Below, piece by piece: positions 17,430 through 25,626 of a stretch of DNA of 34,824 nt. The notes under the pieces are model-generated. The model made no database searches. It had not been told where the DNA came from and saw nothing but the letters and a program-made list of their open reading frames with translations. Made by a program: the position numbers and the translations under genes. Source of the DNA: Caballeronia glathei (GTDB lineage: Bacteria > Pseudomonadota > Gammaproteobacteria > Burkholderiales > Burkholderiaceae); contig NZ_JFHC01000076.1 in NCBI RefSeq assembly GCF_000698595.1, positions 1 through 34,824 on the forward strand, written 5' to 3'. Numbering within the stretch: the stretch's first letter is position 1; each line of letters opens with the position of its first letter.

Positions 17430-18257
17430 ATGAAGATCAAACAGCCATTCAAAACCGCCTTGTTCTCGATCCTGGTCGCTTGCGGCGTCGTGAGCGCACA
17501 GCCGGGCCTCGCGGCTGGCCAGACGGTACGGGTCGGCATCATGTCCGGAGAGGACGAGGATGTCTGGCGCACCGTCGCGGCCAACGCCGCCAAGCACGGC
17601 CTGACGGTCAAGGTCACGACCTTCTCCGACTACACCCAGCCGAACGAAGCGCTCGCCCAGCACGACCTCGACGCCAATTCTTTCCAGCACAAGCCCTACC
17701 TCGACGCACAGATTCAGGCCCGCCACTATGACATCGTGCCGGTAGGCTTCACTTATGTGCAGCCGATCGGCCTCTACTCGAGCAAGCTGAAATCGGTGGA
17801 CGGGCTGCCGCAGAACGCGGCGATCGGCGTGCCGAACGATCCGAGCAACGAAGGCCGTGCGCTGCTGTTGTTGCAGGCGAACGGCGTGATCAAGTTGCGC
17901 GACGACGTGGGCTTGCTGCCGACCGCACGCGACATCGCGAGCAACCCCAAGCATGTGCAGATCAAGGAGCTCGACGCGGGCATCGTGGGCCGCGCGATCG
18001 GTGACGTCGATGCCGCCGTCGTCAACACGGACTGGGCGATCAAGGCGGGCATCAAGATTCCTCAGGAACGCATCGCGCAGGAGAAGGTGGCGAACAATCC
18101 CTATCGCAACTTCATCGCCGTGAATGCGAAGGACGCGCAGGCGCCGTGGGTCAAGACACTGGTGGAAAGCTATCAGCAGGCGAACGTCGCCTCGTCGATC
18201 CTGACCGTCTATCACGGCGCGACCCTGCCGGCGTGGGAAGGCGCGCCGCAGCACTGA
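17430..18257 (+). CDS. MetQ/NlpA-family substrate-binding protein
   Basis: The 275-residue binding protein belongs to the family that delivers D/L-methionine or related amino acids to MetNI-type ABC transporters. Typical segments are VRVGIMSGEDEDVW, VTTFSDYTQPNEALAQHDLD and NSFQHKPYLDAQI, followed by VGFTYVQPIGLYSSKLKS, IGVPNDPSNEGRALLLLQ and DAAVVNTDWAIKAGI. The N-terminus contains LVAC (Cys18), which fits a lipobox although the hydrophobic run before it is short. A Sec-type cut after GLAA would be an alternative. No metN or metI gene is adjacent, so it must share a transporter or be an orphan. A GC-rich hairpin follows the stop. Confidence 0.9.
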   Translation: MKIKQPFKTALFSILVACGVVSAQPGLAAGQTVRVGIMSGEDEDVWRTVAANAAKHGLTVKVTTFSDYTQPNEALAQHDLDANSFQHKPYLDAQIQARHYDIVPVGFTYVQPIGLYSSKLKSVDGLPQNAAIGVPNDPSNEGRALLLLQANGVIKLRDDVGLLPTARDIASNPKHVQIKELDAGIVGRAIGDVDAAVVNTDWAIKAGIKIPQERIAQEKVANNPYRNFIAVNAKDAQAPWVKTLVESYQQANVASSILTVYHGATLPAWEGAPQH

Positions 18258-18260
18258 GCC

Positions 18261-18278
18261 GGCGGCCATCTGGCCGCC
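18261..18278 (+). terminator. GC-rich hairpin after the MetQ-like gene
   Basis: GGCGGCC-ATCT-GGCCGCC forms a perfect seven-base-pair stem four bases after the stop codon. There is no T-tract, so termination efficiency is uncertain. Confidence 0.4.
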
Positions 18279-18303
18279 GAAGCAGCGCGTCACGCGCCGC
18301 AAA

Positions 18304-18560
18304 TGTATTCGGTCGGTACCGATGGCGTTGGCTCCTCCTTCCTCAAAGCTCTTTCGCTCATCGTAGCGACCGACCGCCATCGAAAGGCTGAAGCCAACGA
18401 GGAGCGCGATCAACGTCAGTGTGGCTGTCTGGACGAGGTTGAGATCCTCGCGGTCCTACTCCGAAAGCACGGCTACGCGTCGTAGGACAAACGCGCCAAA
18501 AGCAACCGCCGCGACAAAAAGCGCAAGCAGCAACACAAAAGGAAACGGCCTGCCGGTCGA
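18304..18560 (-). pseudogene. DUF4239-like membrane protein remnant
   Basis: On the minus strand one frame reads FPFVLLLALFVAAVAFGAFV, then LRRVAVLSE, an in-frame TAG, then DREDLNLVQTATLTLIALLV and GFSLSMAVGRYDERKSFEE with GGANAIGT. This is the N-terminus of the bestrophin-like DUF4239 membrane family: two membrane helices followed by the conserved RYDxRK and E-x-x-AIGT segment. The stop codon at about 18471-18473 and the loss of everything after residue 80 show it is dead. Native function of the family is unclear. Confidence 0.6.
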
Positions 18561-18585
18561 CGAACGCTGGCATACGATGGAAGCC

Positions 18586-19337
18586 CTATGTAGCCTGCCT
18601 CGCGAGCCGCCTGAGCGTCGGGCCCGCATGGTGGTGGAAGCGTCGAATGCCCGAGCATAGATAGTTCAGTCCCGGCTCCCCGTCCGGGCTTCGCACAAAG
18701 CGATTCTTCGGACACTCGCCCCAGTTCATTCCGTGCGTCGAGCCGAAGGACTTTCGCAGCGTCGCTCCGCAGCTCTGCACCACGGCTGTCTCGAACAGAT
18801 TCACTAGCATGCGTCGAAGGTCGGCTGGCCCTTTCGATCCATACGAAACGAATCATGCAGTTCGCGCGGCCCATCGATGCTGACGCCCACCAGAAAGTTG
18901 TTCTGCTTCAGGAAAAGGCACCAGTCGTCGTCAAGCAGGGTCCCGTTCGTCTGCAGATCGTTCGAGATTCTGCGACCCATTGGGGCATACCGCTTCTGGA
19001 TGTCGACGATGTCGAGAAAGAAGTCAATGCCAAGCATCGTTGGCTCGCCGCCCTGCCACGAAAATATGATCTCCGCGCCGTTCTGTGCTTCGATGTATTG
19101 TCGGATGTAGCGCTCCAGCATCGAAGACTCCATGCGGCGACCGCGATGCTGATCGAGCAGGTGCTCTTTATGCAGGTAGTAGCAGTATGTACAGTCGATA
19201 TTGCATGTCGAGCCGATGGGCTTGGCCATCGCATGGAATCGCCCCTTTCTCTCCGGAGCAGCGGGTTCCACTCCTGATGGCCGTGCCGTGAAGAAGGAGA
19301 TTGGCTGTTCGACTGCGTCGCCGGTGATTTCGCGCAT
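18586..19337 (-). pseudogene. Anaerobic sulfatase-maturating enzyme with internal deletion
   Basis: The first part (18804-19337) is the N-terminal third of a radical-SAM sulfatase maturase: AMAKPIGSTCNIDCTYCYYL with the cluster cysteines C45, C49 and C52, then FSWQGGEPTMLGIDFF and SNDLQTNGTLLDDDW, and SIDGPRELHDSFR. It stops at TAG after GQPTFDAC. Immediately after, in another frame (18586-18810), lies the extreme C-terminus of the same family (WGECPKNRFVRSPDGEPGLN, then YLCSG), part of the second SPASM cluster. Some 200 residues between are missing, so a deletion joined the ends. The intact enzyme would convert Cys or Ser of a sulfatase to formylglycine. The broken sulfatase gene lies upstream on the same strand. 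Confidence 0.85.
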
Positions 19338-19416
19338 GTTGAGCCCTACCTGTCGGTTTGCCGCTAGTACATGGTCCGCTTCGGCTTTCTCACCCCAAAC
19401 CTGCCATTTCGCGCGC

Positions 19417-20502
19417 CTAGGGCTTCGGACCAGGGTAGACCGTCTTCCAGTCCCTCTTCATGCTGACGACGACCCATCCACGTGCAACGGCTTCGTCCCA
19501 CGCCTTGTCGAGCCGCGCCAGTGACGACTGCCGGTCGTAAGCGAACTCGCGATCTGAATCATCGTGATGCAGCAGCAGTGCAAGTGTCTCTCCGAGACCG
19601 CTCGCCGTGTATTCGAGCATTTCCCGATCCCCGTCTGAATTCCCGAAGGCCAAAATCGGCCGTCGCCCGATCGCACGAAAGATACCAACTGGCTTGCCGG
19701 GACCGTCGTCGACGAAGGCGAATCCCGGTACGCGTAACAGCGCAGGCTTTCCCCCGCGAATCTCATACTTCAACTTCTCCTCTGCGCCCACGATCTGCTC
19801 GGGCGGGATGCCATAGGCTTCGCTCGCCCAGACGCGCATAAACTGCGCGGTGCCACCGGAGACAATCCAGACCTTGAAGCCGTTCGCCCGCAGCAGATCG
19901 AGCAATTCGAGTTGCGGCTGATACACCAGGTCGGTGTAGGGTCGCTGCAGTGTAGGATGCTTTGCGCTGGTCAACCATGCGCGTATCGAGCGATCGTACT
20001 CGTCGGTGGACATGCCGCTGTTGGCGACGGCAATCAGCTCGAGCAACGGCTTCCTGTTCTGTGCGAGCGCCGCATCGTCATGGGCGAGGAGCGCCTTGAA
20101 GGCGGGATTGCGCTGCCACTCTGGATGACGAGGCGCAGCAGCCTTCACCTGTTCGATCATGAAGGACAGCTGGAACGGTATCGGAGATTCGCTCCAAAGC
20201 GTACCGTCGTTATCGAACACGGCGACGCGCGCCTCTTTCGGCACGTATGTTGCCGCGCCCTCGTGCGTCACATCGGCGATGAACTTGAGGATGGCAGCGC
20301 GTGCCACGCCATCCTGCCATGACGGTAACGGTGCAGTCGATGGGTGGACCGAAGGCGCTGGTTGTGTTGTCGGTGCTGTGCTCTCCGTACGCGGAGGTTC
20401 ATGGCTTACGCATGCGGTCAGTGTCACACACATCCAGACAAGCAAGCCCGCCAGACGACGGAACACTTGACGTGACTGCGCGCGAGGTTTGATGCAGCGC
20501 AT
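19417..20502 (-). CDS. HAD-superfamily phosphatase lipoprotein
   Basis: The 361-residue product starts at an ATG preceded by GGAGGG (six-base spacing); longer in-frame starts lack one. The signal peptide RRLAGLLVWMCVTLTAC contains the lipobox LTAC (Cys31), so the protein should be anchored in a membrane outside the cytoplasm. A Pro/Thr-rich linker follows. The catalytic HAD motif VAVFDNDGTLW (D97, D99) is intact, motif II is WIVSGG, and the acidic motif IV is FGNSDGDREML. This resembles periplasmic HAD acid phosphatases found beside sulfatases. It lies between the decayed sulfatase and maturase genes on the same strand and is the only member of that cluster still whole. Confidence 0.88.
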   Translation of the reverse strand: MRCIKPRAQSRQVFRRLAGLLVWMCVTLTACVSHEPPRTESTAPTTQPAPSVHPSTAPLPSWQDGVARAAILKFIADVTHEGAATYVPKEARVAVFDNDGTLWSESPIPFQLSFMIEQVKAAAPRHPEWQRNPAFKALLAHDDAALAQNRKPLLELIAVANSGMSTDEYDRSIRAWLTSAKHPTLQRPYTDLVYQPQLELLDLLRANGFKVWIVSGGTAQFMRVWASEAYGIPPEQIVGAEEKLKYEIRGGKPALLRVPGFAFVDDGPGKPVGIFRAIGRRPILAFGNSDGDREMLEYTASGLGETLALLLHHDDSDREFAYDRQSSLARLDKAWDEAVARGWVVVSMKRDWKTVYPGPKP

Positions 20503-20587
20503 TTTCAACCCTCCATTGAAAATCCCTGAGGCGCGCACCGCCTGTCCCATACAACCGATGAGGAATCGTCGCCCAGGGCGGTCAAGT

Positions 20588-21770
20588 GATCAGTTTCCAC
20601 TTGACGTCGGTATGCTAAAGCCATTCTTCTCCAACTCGTCGCGGACGAACTTGAACCGTTCATACTGGGTCAGCGTGATCGGACCCGAGTACCCTTCGCT
20701 CTGCAGCTTGCGCGGCGGATACTTCACGTAGGTCTGCATGAGGTCCTTGACCGCGGCATTGAAAGTCGGGAGTGTCCAGGTGTGTTCCGTGTAGTTGTTC
20801 ATGAAAATGTCGTAACGTTCCTGGGGATCCTGAAACAGATCGAACACTTGCGGAACTGTCGCCACATAACTCTCGGGGCCCTTCCAACCGAGATTCGAGT
20901 CCACCGCCAAGCCACCTGTCTTCACGCCTGCGTCGCCGCGCAGGTTGAACACTGCCTCGAACTGAGCGACCCGCACCGCACCCGGAGTCAGTTCATTCTT
21001 GGTGAAGTAGAACCACGAATTGCGCTTGCTCTTTCCGGTGCCAAACAGCACAGGCGACATGTCATAGCTGTCGAAGATGATCGGCTTGCCTTCACGATCG
21101 TTCTTGGGTAATTCGACGCCTGCTAGCGACGCGAACGTCGCCATGCAGTCGAGCCCGCCCAGGATGTCGAAGTTTCTCGAGTGCGGCTTGATCTTTCCAG
21201 GCCACCACGCGATGGCCGGAACGCGCGCACCACCTTCCCGGTCGGTTCCCTTGGTGCCCCGGAACGGCGTATATCCTGCGTCCGGATAAACGTCCTGCCA
21301 AGCGCCATTGTCTGTCGTAAAGAAAACGAGCGTGTTCTTGTCGAGTCCCTTCTCACGCAGCTTGTCCATGATGTGGCCGACACGCGCGTCCAGCTCGACG
21401 AGCGAGTCCGCGTATTTGGACTTCGACAACGACTTGCCGATATAGTCCGGATCGGGCATGTTCGGCTGGTGGACTTTCATGAAATTCACGTTGATGAAGA
21501 ACGGTTGCCCACGTTGCGCGGCATCGTCGATATCGTCGAGCGCTGCCTTTTCAATGTAGCGATCCACAAACGGAATGCCGACGATACCTTTCTCAGGTTC
21601 GTTTTGGTATTGGCCGTTCAGCTTAAAATCTTCGTGCGCTTTCTCTCCGGCCTTACCCGAGAGCATGCCGGTTGTAACCTTGATAAACAGGTCCCGTGTC
21701 TGCTGATCCGTTTCGGGGAACCATTATGGATCGGAGTAGGTATAGGCGTTCAGGTGATACAGGCCGACGT
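20588..21770 (-). pseudogene. Arylsulfatase, C-terminal two thirds
   Basis: The open frame from 21666 encodes the C-terminal 358 residues of an arylsulfatase: FFINVNFMKVHQPNMPDPDY, LVFFTTDNGAWQDVYPDAGY (metal-binding DN), PFRGTKGTDREGGARVPAI and LGGLDCMATFASLAGVELP. The frame continues upstream through WFPETDQQTRDLFIKV to an in-frame TAA (21724-21726), and before it VGLYHLNAYTYSDP, a further piece of the same protein. Beyond about 21770 similarity ends. The N-terminal part holding the formylglycine Cys/Ser-x-Pro/Ala-x-Arg motif is absent. The gene is therefore a remnant. Its partners downstream were a HAD phosphatase and a maturase. Confidence 0.85.
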
Positions 21771-22111
21771 ATTTCAAGGTTATCAATAACCTGTCCGGGT
21801 GCCGTGAAGTGGTCCGCCCCGAAGACCCGAATCTTGGCTCGAAACCGTATCCAAGCAGAGAGACATGCGTCGGTGTCGTGTGCTTCGAGACCGCGTCGGC
21901 GAGTCTGCATCTTGCCGTCCGGATTGTTCGCCCCCCAACCTCGTCCAAGACATTGTTCCGTCACCGAAACGCCCGCGTGTCGAGAAAGCTCCGGCACGGG
22001 ACGGTTCTGCCGACGCACATTGGGCCGATCATCAAACGCTCGCGCACGTCTCTGCGGCAATCATCCGACTCGGCTCCCTCATGCGATCGGCTCACACCTT
22101 CCCATTAGGCG
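21771..22111. other. Gap between the sulfatase remnant and HxlR remnant
   Basis: About 340 bases where the sulfatase N-terminus would be expected. All three minus-strand frames were read and none carries the expected metal-binding or formylglycine motifs. Nothing else is recognised. Confidence 0.4.
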
Positions 22112-22435
22112 TCAGACAATACGATCTCGAACGACGACATCGCGTGGCGAAAGCCTATGGACCTCGTCGAGCGCCTTGGCGTGATGGGCTCCCCATTCAA
22201 TCAGGGAATCCAGGATGGGCCACAGGCTTTCGCCGAGCGGGGTTAGCCAGTATTCGATCCCCTGACTATCCTCGGAGCTCGGCTGGCGGCTCACCAATCC
22301 ATGTTCCTCCCGCGCTCGCAACTGCTCAATCAATACAGTTAGCATCCCAAAAGACGACGCTTGACCCCCCAAAATGTTAAGCAAGCCTCCACAAAATGTC
22401 GGTTGTCCCGCGGCACCCCCTGCCATATTGTTCAT
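22112..22435 (-). pseudogene. HxlR-family regulator, N-terminally truncated
   Basis: Residues 28-100 of this 107-residue frame match HxlR winged-helix regulators: SFGMLTVLIEQLRAREEHGL, then VSRQP, then GIEYWLTPLGESLWPILDSL and IEWGAHH. HxlR proteins normally open with CPV-x-x-TL-x-x-IGGKW and a first helix. Those roughly 30 residues are missing, and the opening here (MNNMAGGAAGQPTFCGGLL) is unlike the family. The ATG overlaps the -35 region of the diverging oxidoreductase gene. It probably once controlled that gene, as HxlR regulators often sense electrophiles or redox change. It may survive as a truncated protein, but the DNA-binding part looks incomplete. Confidence 0.6.
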
Positions 22436-22456
22436 TTATAGCATTTTTAATAATAC
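22428..22456 (+). promoter_or_regulatory. Candidate promoter of the Old Yellow Enzyme gene
   Basis: TTGTTC (22428-22433) and TAATAC (22451-22456) are separated by 17 bases in an AT-rich patch, 18 bases before the start codon. The diverging HxlR remnant begins at the -35 box, so binding there would overlap the promoter. Confidence 0.6.
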
Positions 22457-22474
22457 CCGACCGAAGGAATACAT

Positions 22475-23629
22475 ATGGTAGACCTGTTCGAATCTCAAGT
22501 CCTTGGCGGCATCGTTCCGCTGAAGAACCGCATTGTCATGGCGCCCATGACTCGCACGCGGACGTCCGATCGCGATGTCCCCAATGAGCTGATGGGTATC
22601 TATTATGGGCAGCGGACCAGTGCCGGCCTGATCGTGACCGAGGCAACGGACGTCGCGCCATCCAGCAAAGGCTACGCCCAGACGCCCGGCATCTACACAG
22701 AAGCCCAGCGGCAGGGCTGGCGTTTGGTGACCGATGAAGTTCACCGCAATGGCGGCACGATATTTTTGCAGATATGGCATGTCGGCAGGATGGCGCATCC
22801 GTCGCTCATGCCGAATGGCGAGGCCCCTTGGGGTGTAACCGGAGAAAGGGCTGAGCATTCCGATGTGTTTGCCCACGATGCCGACGGCAAATTGGGCTTT
22901 ATTCGTGCAGGCGCGCCAAGACGGCTCAGCACCGATGAGGTATCGGCTTTGGTCGACACCTTTTCCCACGCCTTCGCCAACGCCCGGCAGGCCGGCTTCG
23001 ATGGTGTCGAAATCCACGGAGCCAACGGCTATTTGTTTGACCAGTTTATGAACTCGGTTCTCAATACCCGCACTGATCGCTACGGTCGAGGTAGCGTAGA
23101 AGATCGTACGCGTTTCCTGATGGAAGTCGTTGAAGCGGCGGTGCGTGAATTGGGTCCGGGACGTGTTGGCGTTCGCCTGTCTCCGTTCGGCAAGTACAAC
23201 TCCATGCCGGCAGACCCTCTAGCCGAGGAAACGTTGCTGTACGTTTGCGAGCAATTGGGTCGTCGTGGCGTCGCATATCTCCATCTGATCTACCAGTTGA
23301 TGCCAGCGGGAAACATGGAGAGCAGCGAGTTCAACGAACGCCACATCGACCACGTTTTGCTAGCCAGGGTTCGTGCGGCGTTTCCTGGCGCGATCGTCTG
23401 GTGCGGTGGCTTCACGAGCCGTGATAGCGCCCAGGCTGCGCTCGACACCGGGCTCGTGGACATGATCGCTCTGGGCAGACCCTACATCGCAAACCCTGAT
23501 CTTGCCGAGCGTCTCAAGCACGGCTGGCCCTTAGCCGAAGCCGACCCATCGACCTTCTATACCCGCCGCGGTGATGTGGGCTACACGGACTTCCCCACCT
23601 ATTCGGTCGAGCACACAGAAGGTCGTTGA
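22475..23629 (+). CDS. Old Yellow Enzyme-family flavin oxidoreductase (NemA-like)
   Basis: The 384-residue protein is a TIM-barrel FMN enzyme that reduces alkenes, N-ethylmaleimide, nitro-esters or quinones with NAD(P)H. GAAGGA lies six bases before the ATG. Family marks run in order: the start LFESQVLGGIVPLKNRIVMA, PMTRTR, LIVTEATDVAPSSKGYAQTP, the HVGRMAHPSL loop, the catalytic pair H181/N184 in EIHGANGYLFDQF, the RTDRYGRGSVEDRTRFLMEV segment, and VWCGGF with ALGRPYIANPDL at the phosphate site. It diverges from a broken HxlR regulator. NemA-type genes are often regulated by redox or electrophile sensors. The location is cytoplasmic. Confidence 0.95.
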   Translation: MVDLFESQVLGGIVPLKNRIVMAPMTRTRTSDRDVPNELMGIYYGQRTSAGLIVTEATDVAPSSKGYAQTPGIYTEAQRQGWRLVTDEVHRNGGTIFLQIWHVGRMAHPSLMPNGEAPWGVTGERAEHSDVFAHDADGKLGFIRAGAPRRLSTDEVSALVDTFSHAFANARQAGFDGVEIHGANGYLFDQFMNSVLNTRTDRYGRGSVEDRTRFLMEVVEAAVRELGPGRVGVRLSPFGKYNSMPADPLAEETLLYVCEQLGRRGVAYLHLIYQLMPAGNMESSEFNERHIDHVLLARVRAAFPGAIVWCGGFTSRDSAQAALDTGLVDMIALGRPYIANPDLAERLKHGWPLAEADPSTFYTRRGDVGYTDFPTYSVEHTEGR

Positions 23630-24382
23630 AGTGCTGACTGGGCAGCTCGTCACTGCATAGGCGATTGGCTCGACGCGTTGGCGTAGACCATTGACGAATA
23701 GCCGAACAGAGGCAACGAGCGTCAGCCATTGAGTAGCCATCTGCCGACCGTGGTTCCCTCCGCAATTTGTTTCTTGACATATGTGTCTATGATTGTCATC
23801 ATGCGAACTGGTATGGGAACCGGTCGAGGATAGCTTCGATATCTCGGTGGTTGGCACTCTCATTTGCCTGAATCGCGTTCCTCCGCGTCGGATCGTTTTT
23901 AGCGGATTCGTGCGGCGCGTAGGTTGCCGCCAGCGTTGGACCTCGCAGCTTCGGTTGAACGGCTTCTGTTAGCGCGCGAGGTACCTCGGTTCGTCCGTGT
24001 CTCGATGAGGCTCTACCGAAAGGTGGAGTATTCCGTGAGCGCTCCCTCGCCAATGACGTAGCAGCATGCGCGCCCCGCCGCTCATCGCCGACGAGTGGGG
24101 AGGTACGAGCCGCTGCGCGAACAAAATGTCCTGTGTGTTGCGGGCTATTCCGGCTCGCTGATTGCGTGCCGCTGAGATAGCAGAGGGAAAACTGGTGATA
24201 TTCGAGGAAGGCAACGCGGCCGTCGAATTCGTTGCGAAAGTAGCTTGTGCGCCTGTCCATTACTGCCGGGGCGGCCTATCACCGTCATCAAGCACGCATG
24301 GCTGCTGTGAACGCCAACGCCGCTCACGTCGAGCCGGGGGAGGAATGCAGTCCGCCCGATACCTTGCTAGGCCTGATCGCCT
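23630..24382. other. Long intergenic stretch without a recognised gene
   Basis: About 750 bases after the oxidoreductase gene. Frames on both strands reach 150 codons (minus strand 23799-24260), but no motif, domain or convincing ribosome binding site is seen. TTGACA occurs at about 23775 without a good partner box. Decayed DNA is likely. Confidence 0.4.
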
Positions 24383-24814
24383 ATGACGCATTGCCCGATT
24401 CTCGTGCCGGCGATCGTGCTCGTCGCGTGGACCGCTATCGTCATATGGGGAACAGGGATCGTGACAGCCATTGTGGCGGCGACGCTTCGCATCCCCTTCT
24501 CGAGGACAATAAGCTGGAGGCGCCTGCGGGTGCTGGAGGAAGACGTTCCCGCCCGCGGCACATGGATCGTGCGCGACAATGCACATTTGCTCGAGGCGCC
24601 GATTCTTTTCTACGCGTCGGAATTTACGCTTGCGTTATCCGGCAGGTGTACGGGCTTCGATCTTAGGCTGGCGTGGGTCTACGTAGCCATGCGCATTGCG
24701 CACAGCATCAGTCACATCACGGCACGTGATCGGACCGACCGCTTTCTCCTATTCATCGCTTCGAGCTTCGTACTGCAGGTAATCGTCATTCGCACCGCGC
24801 TGTCGCTCCTCTAG
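24383..24814 (+). CDS. MAPEG-family membrane protein
   Basis: The 143-residue protein is predicted to cross the membrane four times: LVPAIVLVAWTAIVIWGTGI near the N-terminus, a second segment around residues 70-85, a third around WVYVAMRIAHSIS and a fourth at FLLFIASSFVLQVIVIRTAL. The signature NAHLLEAPILFYAS and AWVYVAMRIAHSISHIT match the MAPEG (microsomal glutathione-transferase-like) family, in which the N-x-x-E-x-P-x-LF and RxxHS motifs are conserved. Bacterial members are of uncertain substrate; glutathione conjugation is only one possibility. The ribosome binding site is weak. It stands isolated, with an ECF sigma remnant facing it. Confidence 0.75.
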   Translation: MTHCPILVPAIVLVAWTAIVIWGTGIVTAIVAATLRIPFSRTISWRRLRVLEEDVPARGTWIVRDNAHLLEAPILFYASEFTLALSGRCTGFDLRLAWVYVAMRIAHSISHITARDRTDRFLLFIASSFVLQVIVIRTALSLL

Positions 24815-24832
24815 AAACAATGGTTTGCAGCC

Positions 24833-25080
24833 TCAGCTGCTTCTCCCCTTCCTTGGATGGTTGCCAGCGCCACCGACTTCTAATGTTCGTCGTGCGCTCA
24901 GCAAGCGGCGCATAACGGTTTCCTTCGATGAGTCGAGTACCTCAGCCATCTCTTGACAGGTGAGTCCCGGCACGTCGAATAGCAGCACCACGGCGCGCTC
25001 CTCGTTAGGCTGTATCTCCACAGCCCTTACGACCTTCCAGCTCGTGGCGGCGTCGTTGTCGGAGAACCCCGCGGTTGCGT
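24833..25080 (-). pseudogene. ECF sigma factor remnant (region 4)
   Basis: A minus-strand frame contains VEIQPNEERAVVLLFDVPGL then TCQEMAEVLDSSKETVMRRL and LSARRTL. This is the sigma-4 DNA-binding region of extracytoplasmic-function sigma factors (E-x-RAV-x-LL-x-x-x-x-GL, E-x-A-x-x-L-x-x-x-x-x-TV-x-x-RL). The frame reads back to about 25080 without a start or region 2. A separate frame around 25130-25170 reads HSAFRLARRVAFGLVDNES, which could be an eroded region 2, but that link is speculative. Region 4 alone cannot direct transcription. Confidence 0.6.
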
Positions 25081-25626
25081 ACCGTTCAGGTTCGCCAGGC
25101 CCACGCGATTGCGCGTGGTAGCGCTTTCATTATCCACGAGACCAAATGCGACCCGTCGAGCCAAACGGAATGCAGAATGAAGTACATCTAGACCGGTCCC
25201 TCGATCCGTTTCCATTCTTGCCCATCGCCCTCCACGCGCCGATTCCCCGGCATCAGGTTGCCCGCTGAGCGTCGTCGATCTATACCGGATGACGGCAAAG
25301 CGTAGTTGCCTCCAGGGGTAGCGCTGAAAAAAGGTCAACGCAGTCGGGCAGTAATTTGTTGAATCTGGATGATGTAGCAGACCCTTCCTATGGCAGCCGA
25401 TCAAGGCGCCGGATTCGAACAGTAGCTAATCTTGATGTCCGTGGGTGGTAAAAGGTGACCGACGGACCTGTGTGACAGCCTCACGTACTCGCGTTTTTTG
25501 CTCGCCGCGAGGTAGCTGGAGCTGCAGGTGAACGGAGTTGACAGTGACGAAGACGGCGTCCTATTGGAATAAATCTGAGGCCATGGCTGTTTTACCAAGA
25601 CTCTCATAGTCTAACTACCTAACTAC
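25081..25626. other. Intergenic region before the M91 protease
   Basis: About 545 bases, with lower GC in its right half. Apart from a doubtful sigma region 2 fragment near 25150, I see no gene. The last bases before the protease start contain two tandem copies of CTAACTAC and no purine-rich ribosome binding site. Confidence 0.4.

Noticed and set aside
23775..23810. TTGACA near 23775 as a promoter
   Set aside because: No acceptable -10 box at 16-18 bases and no gene beginning downstream on that strand.
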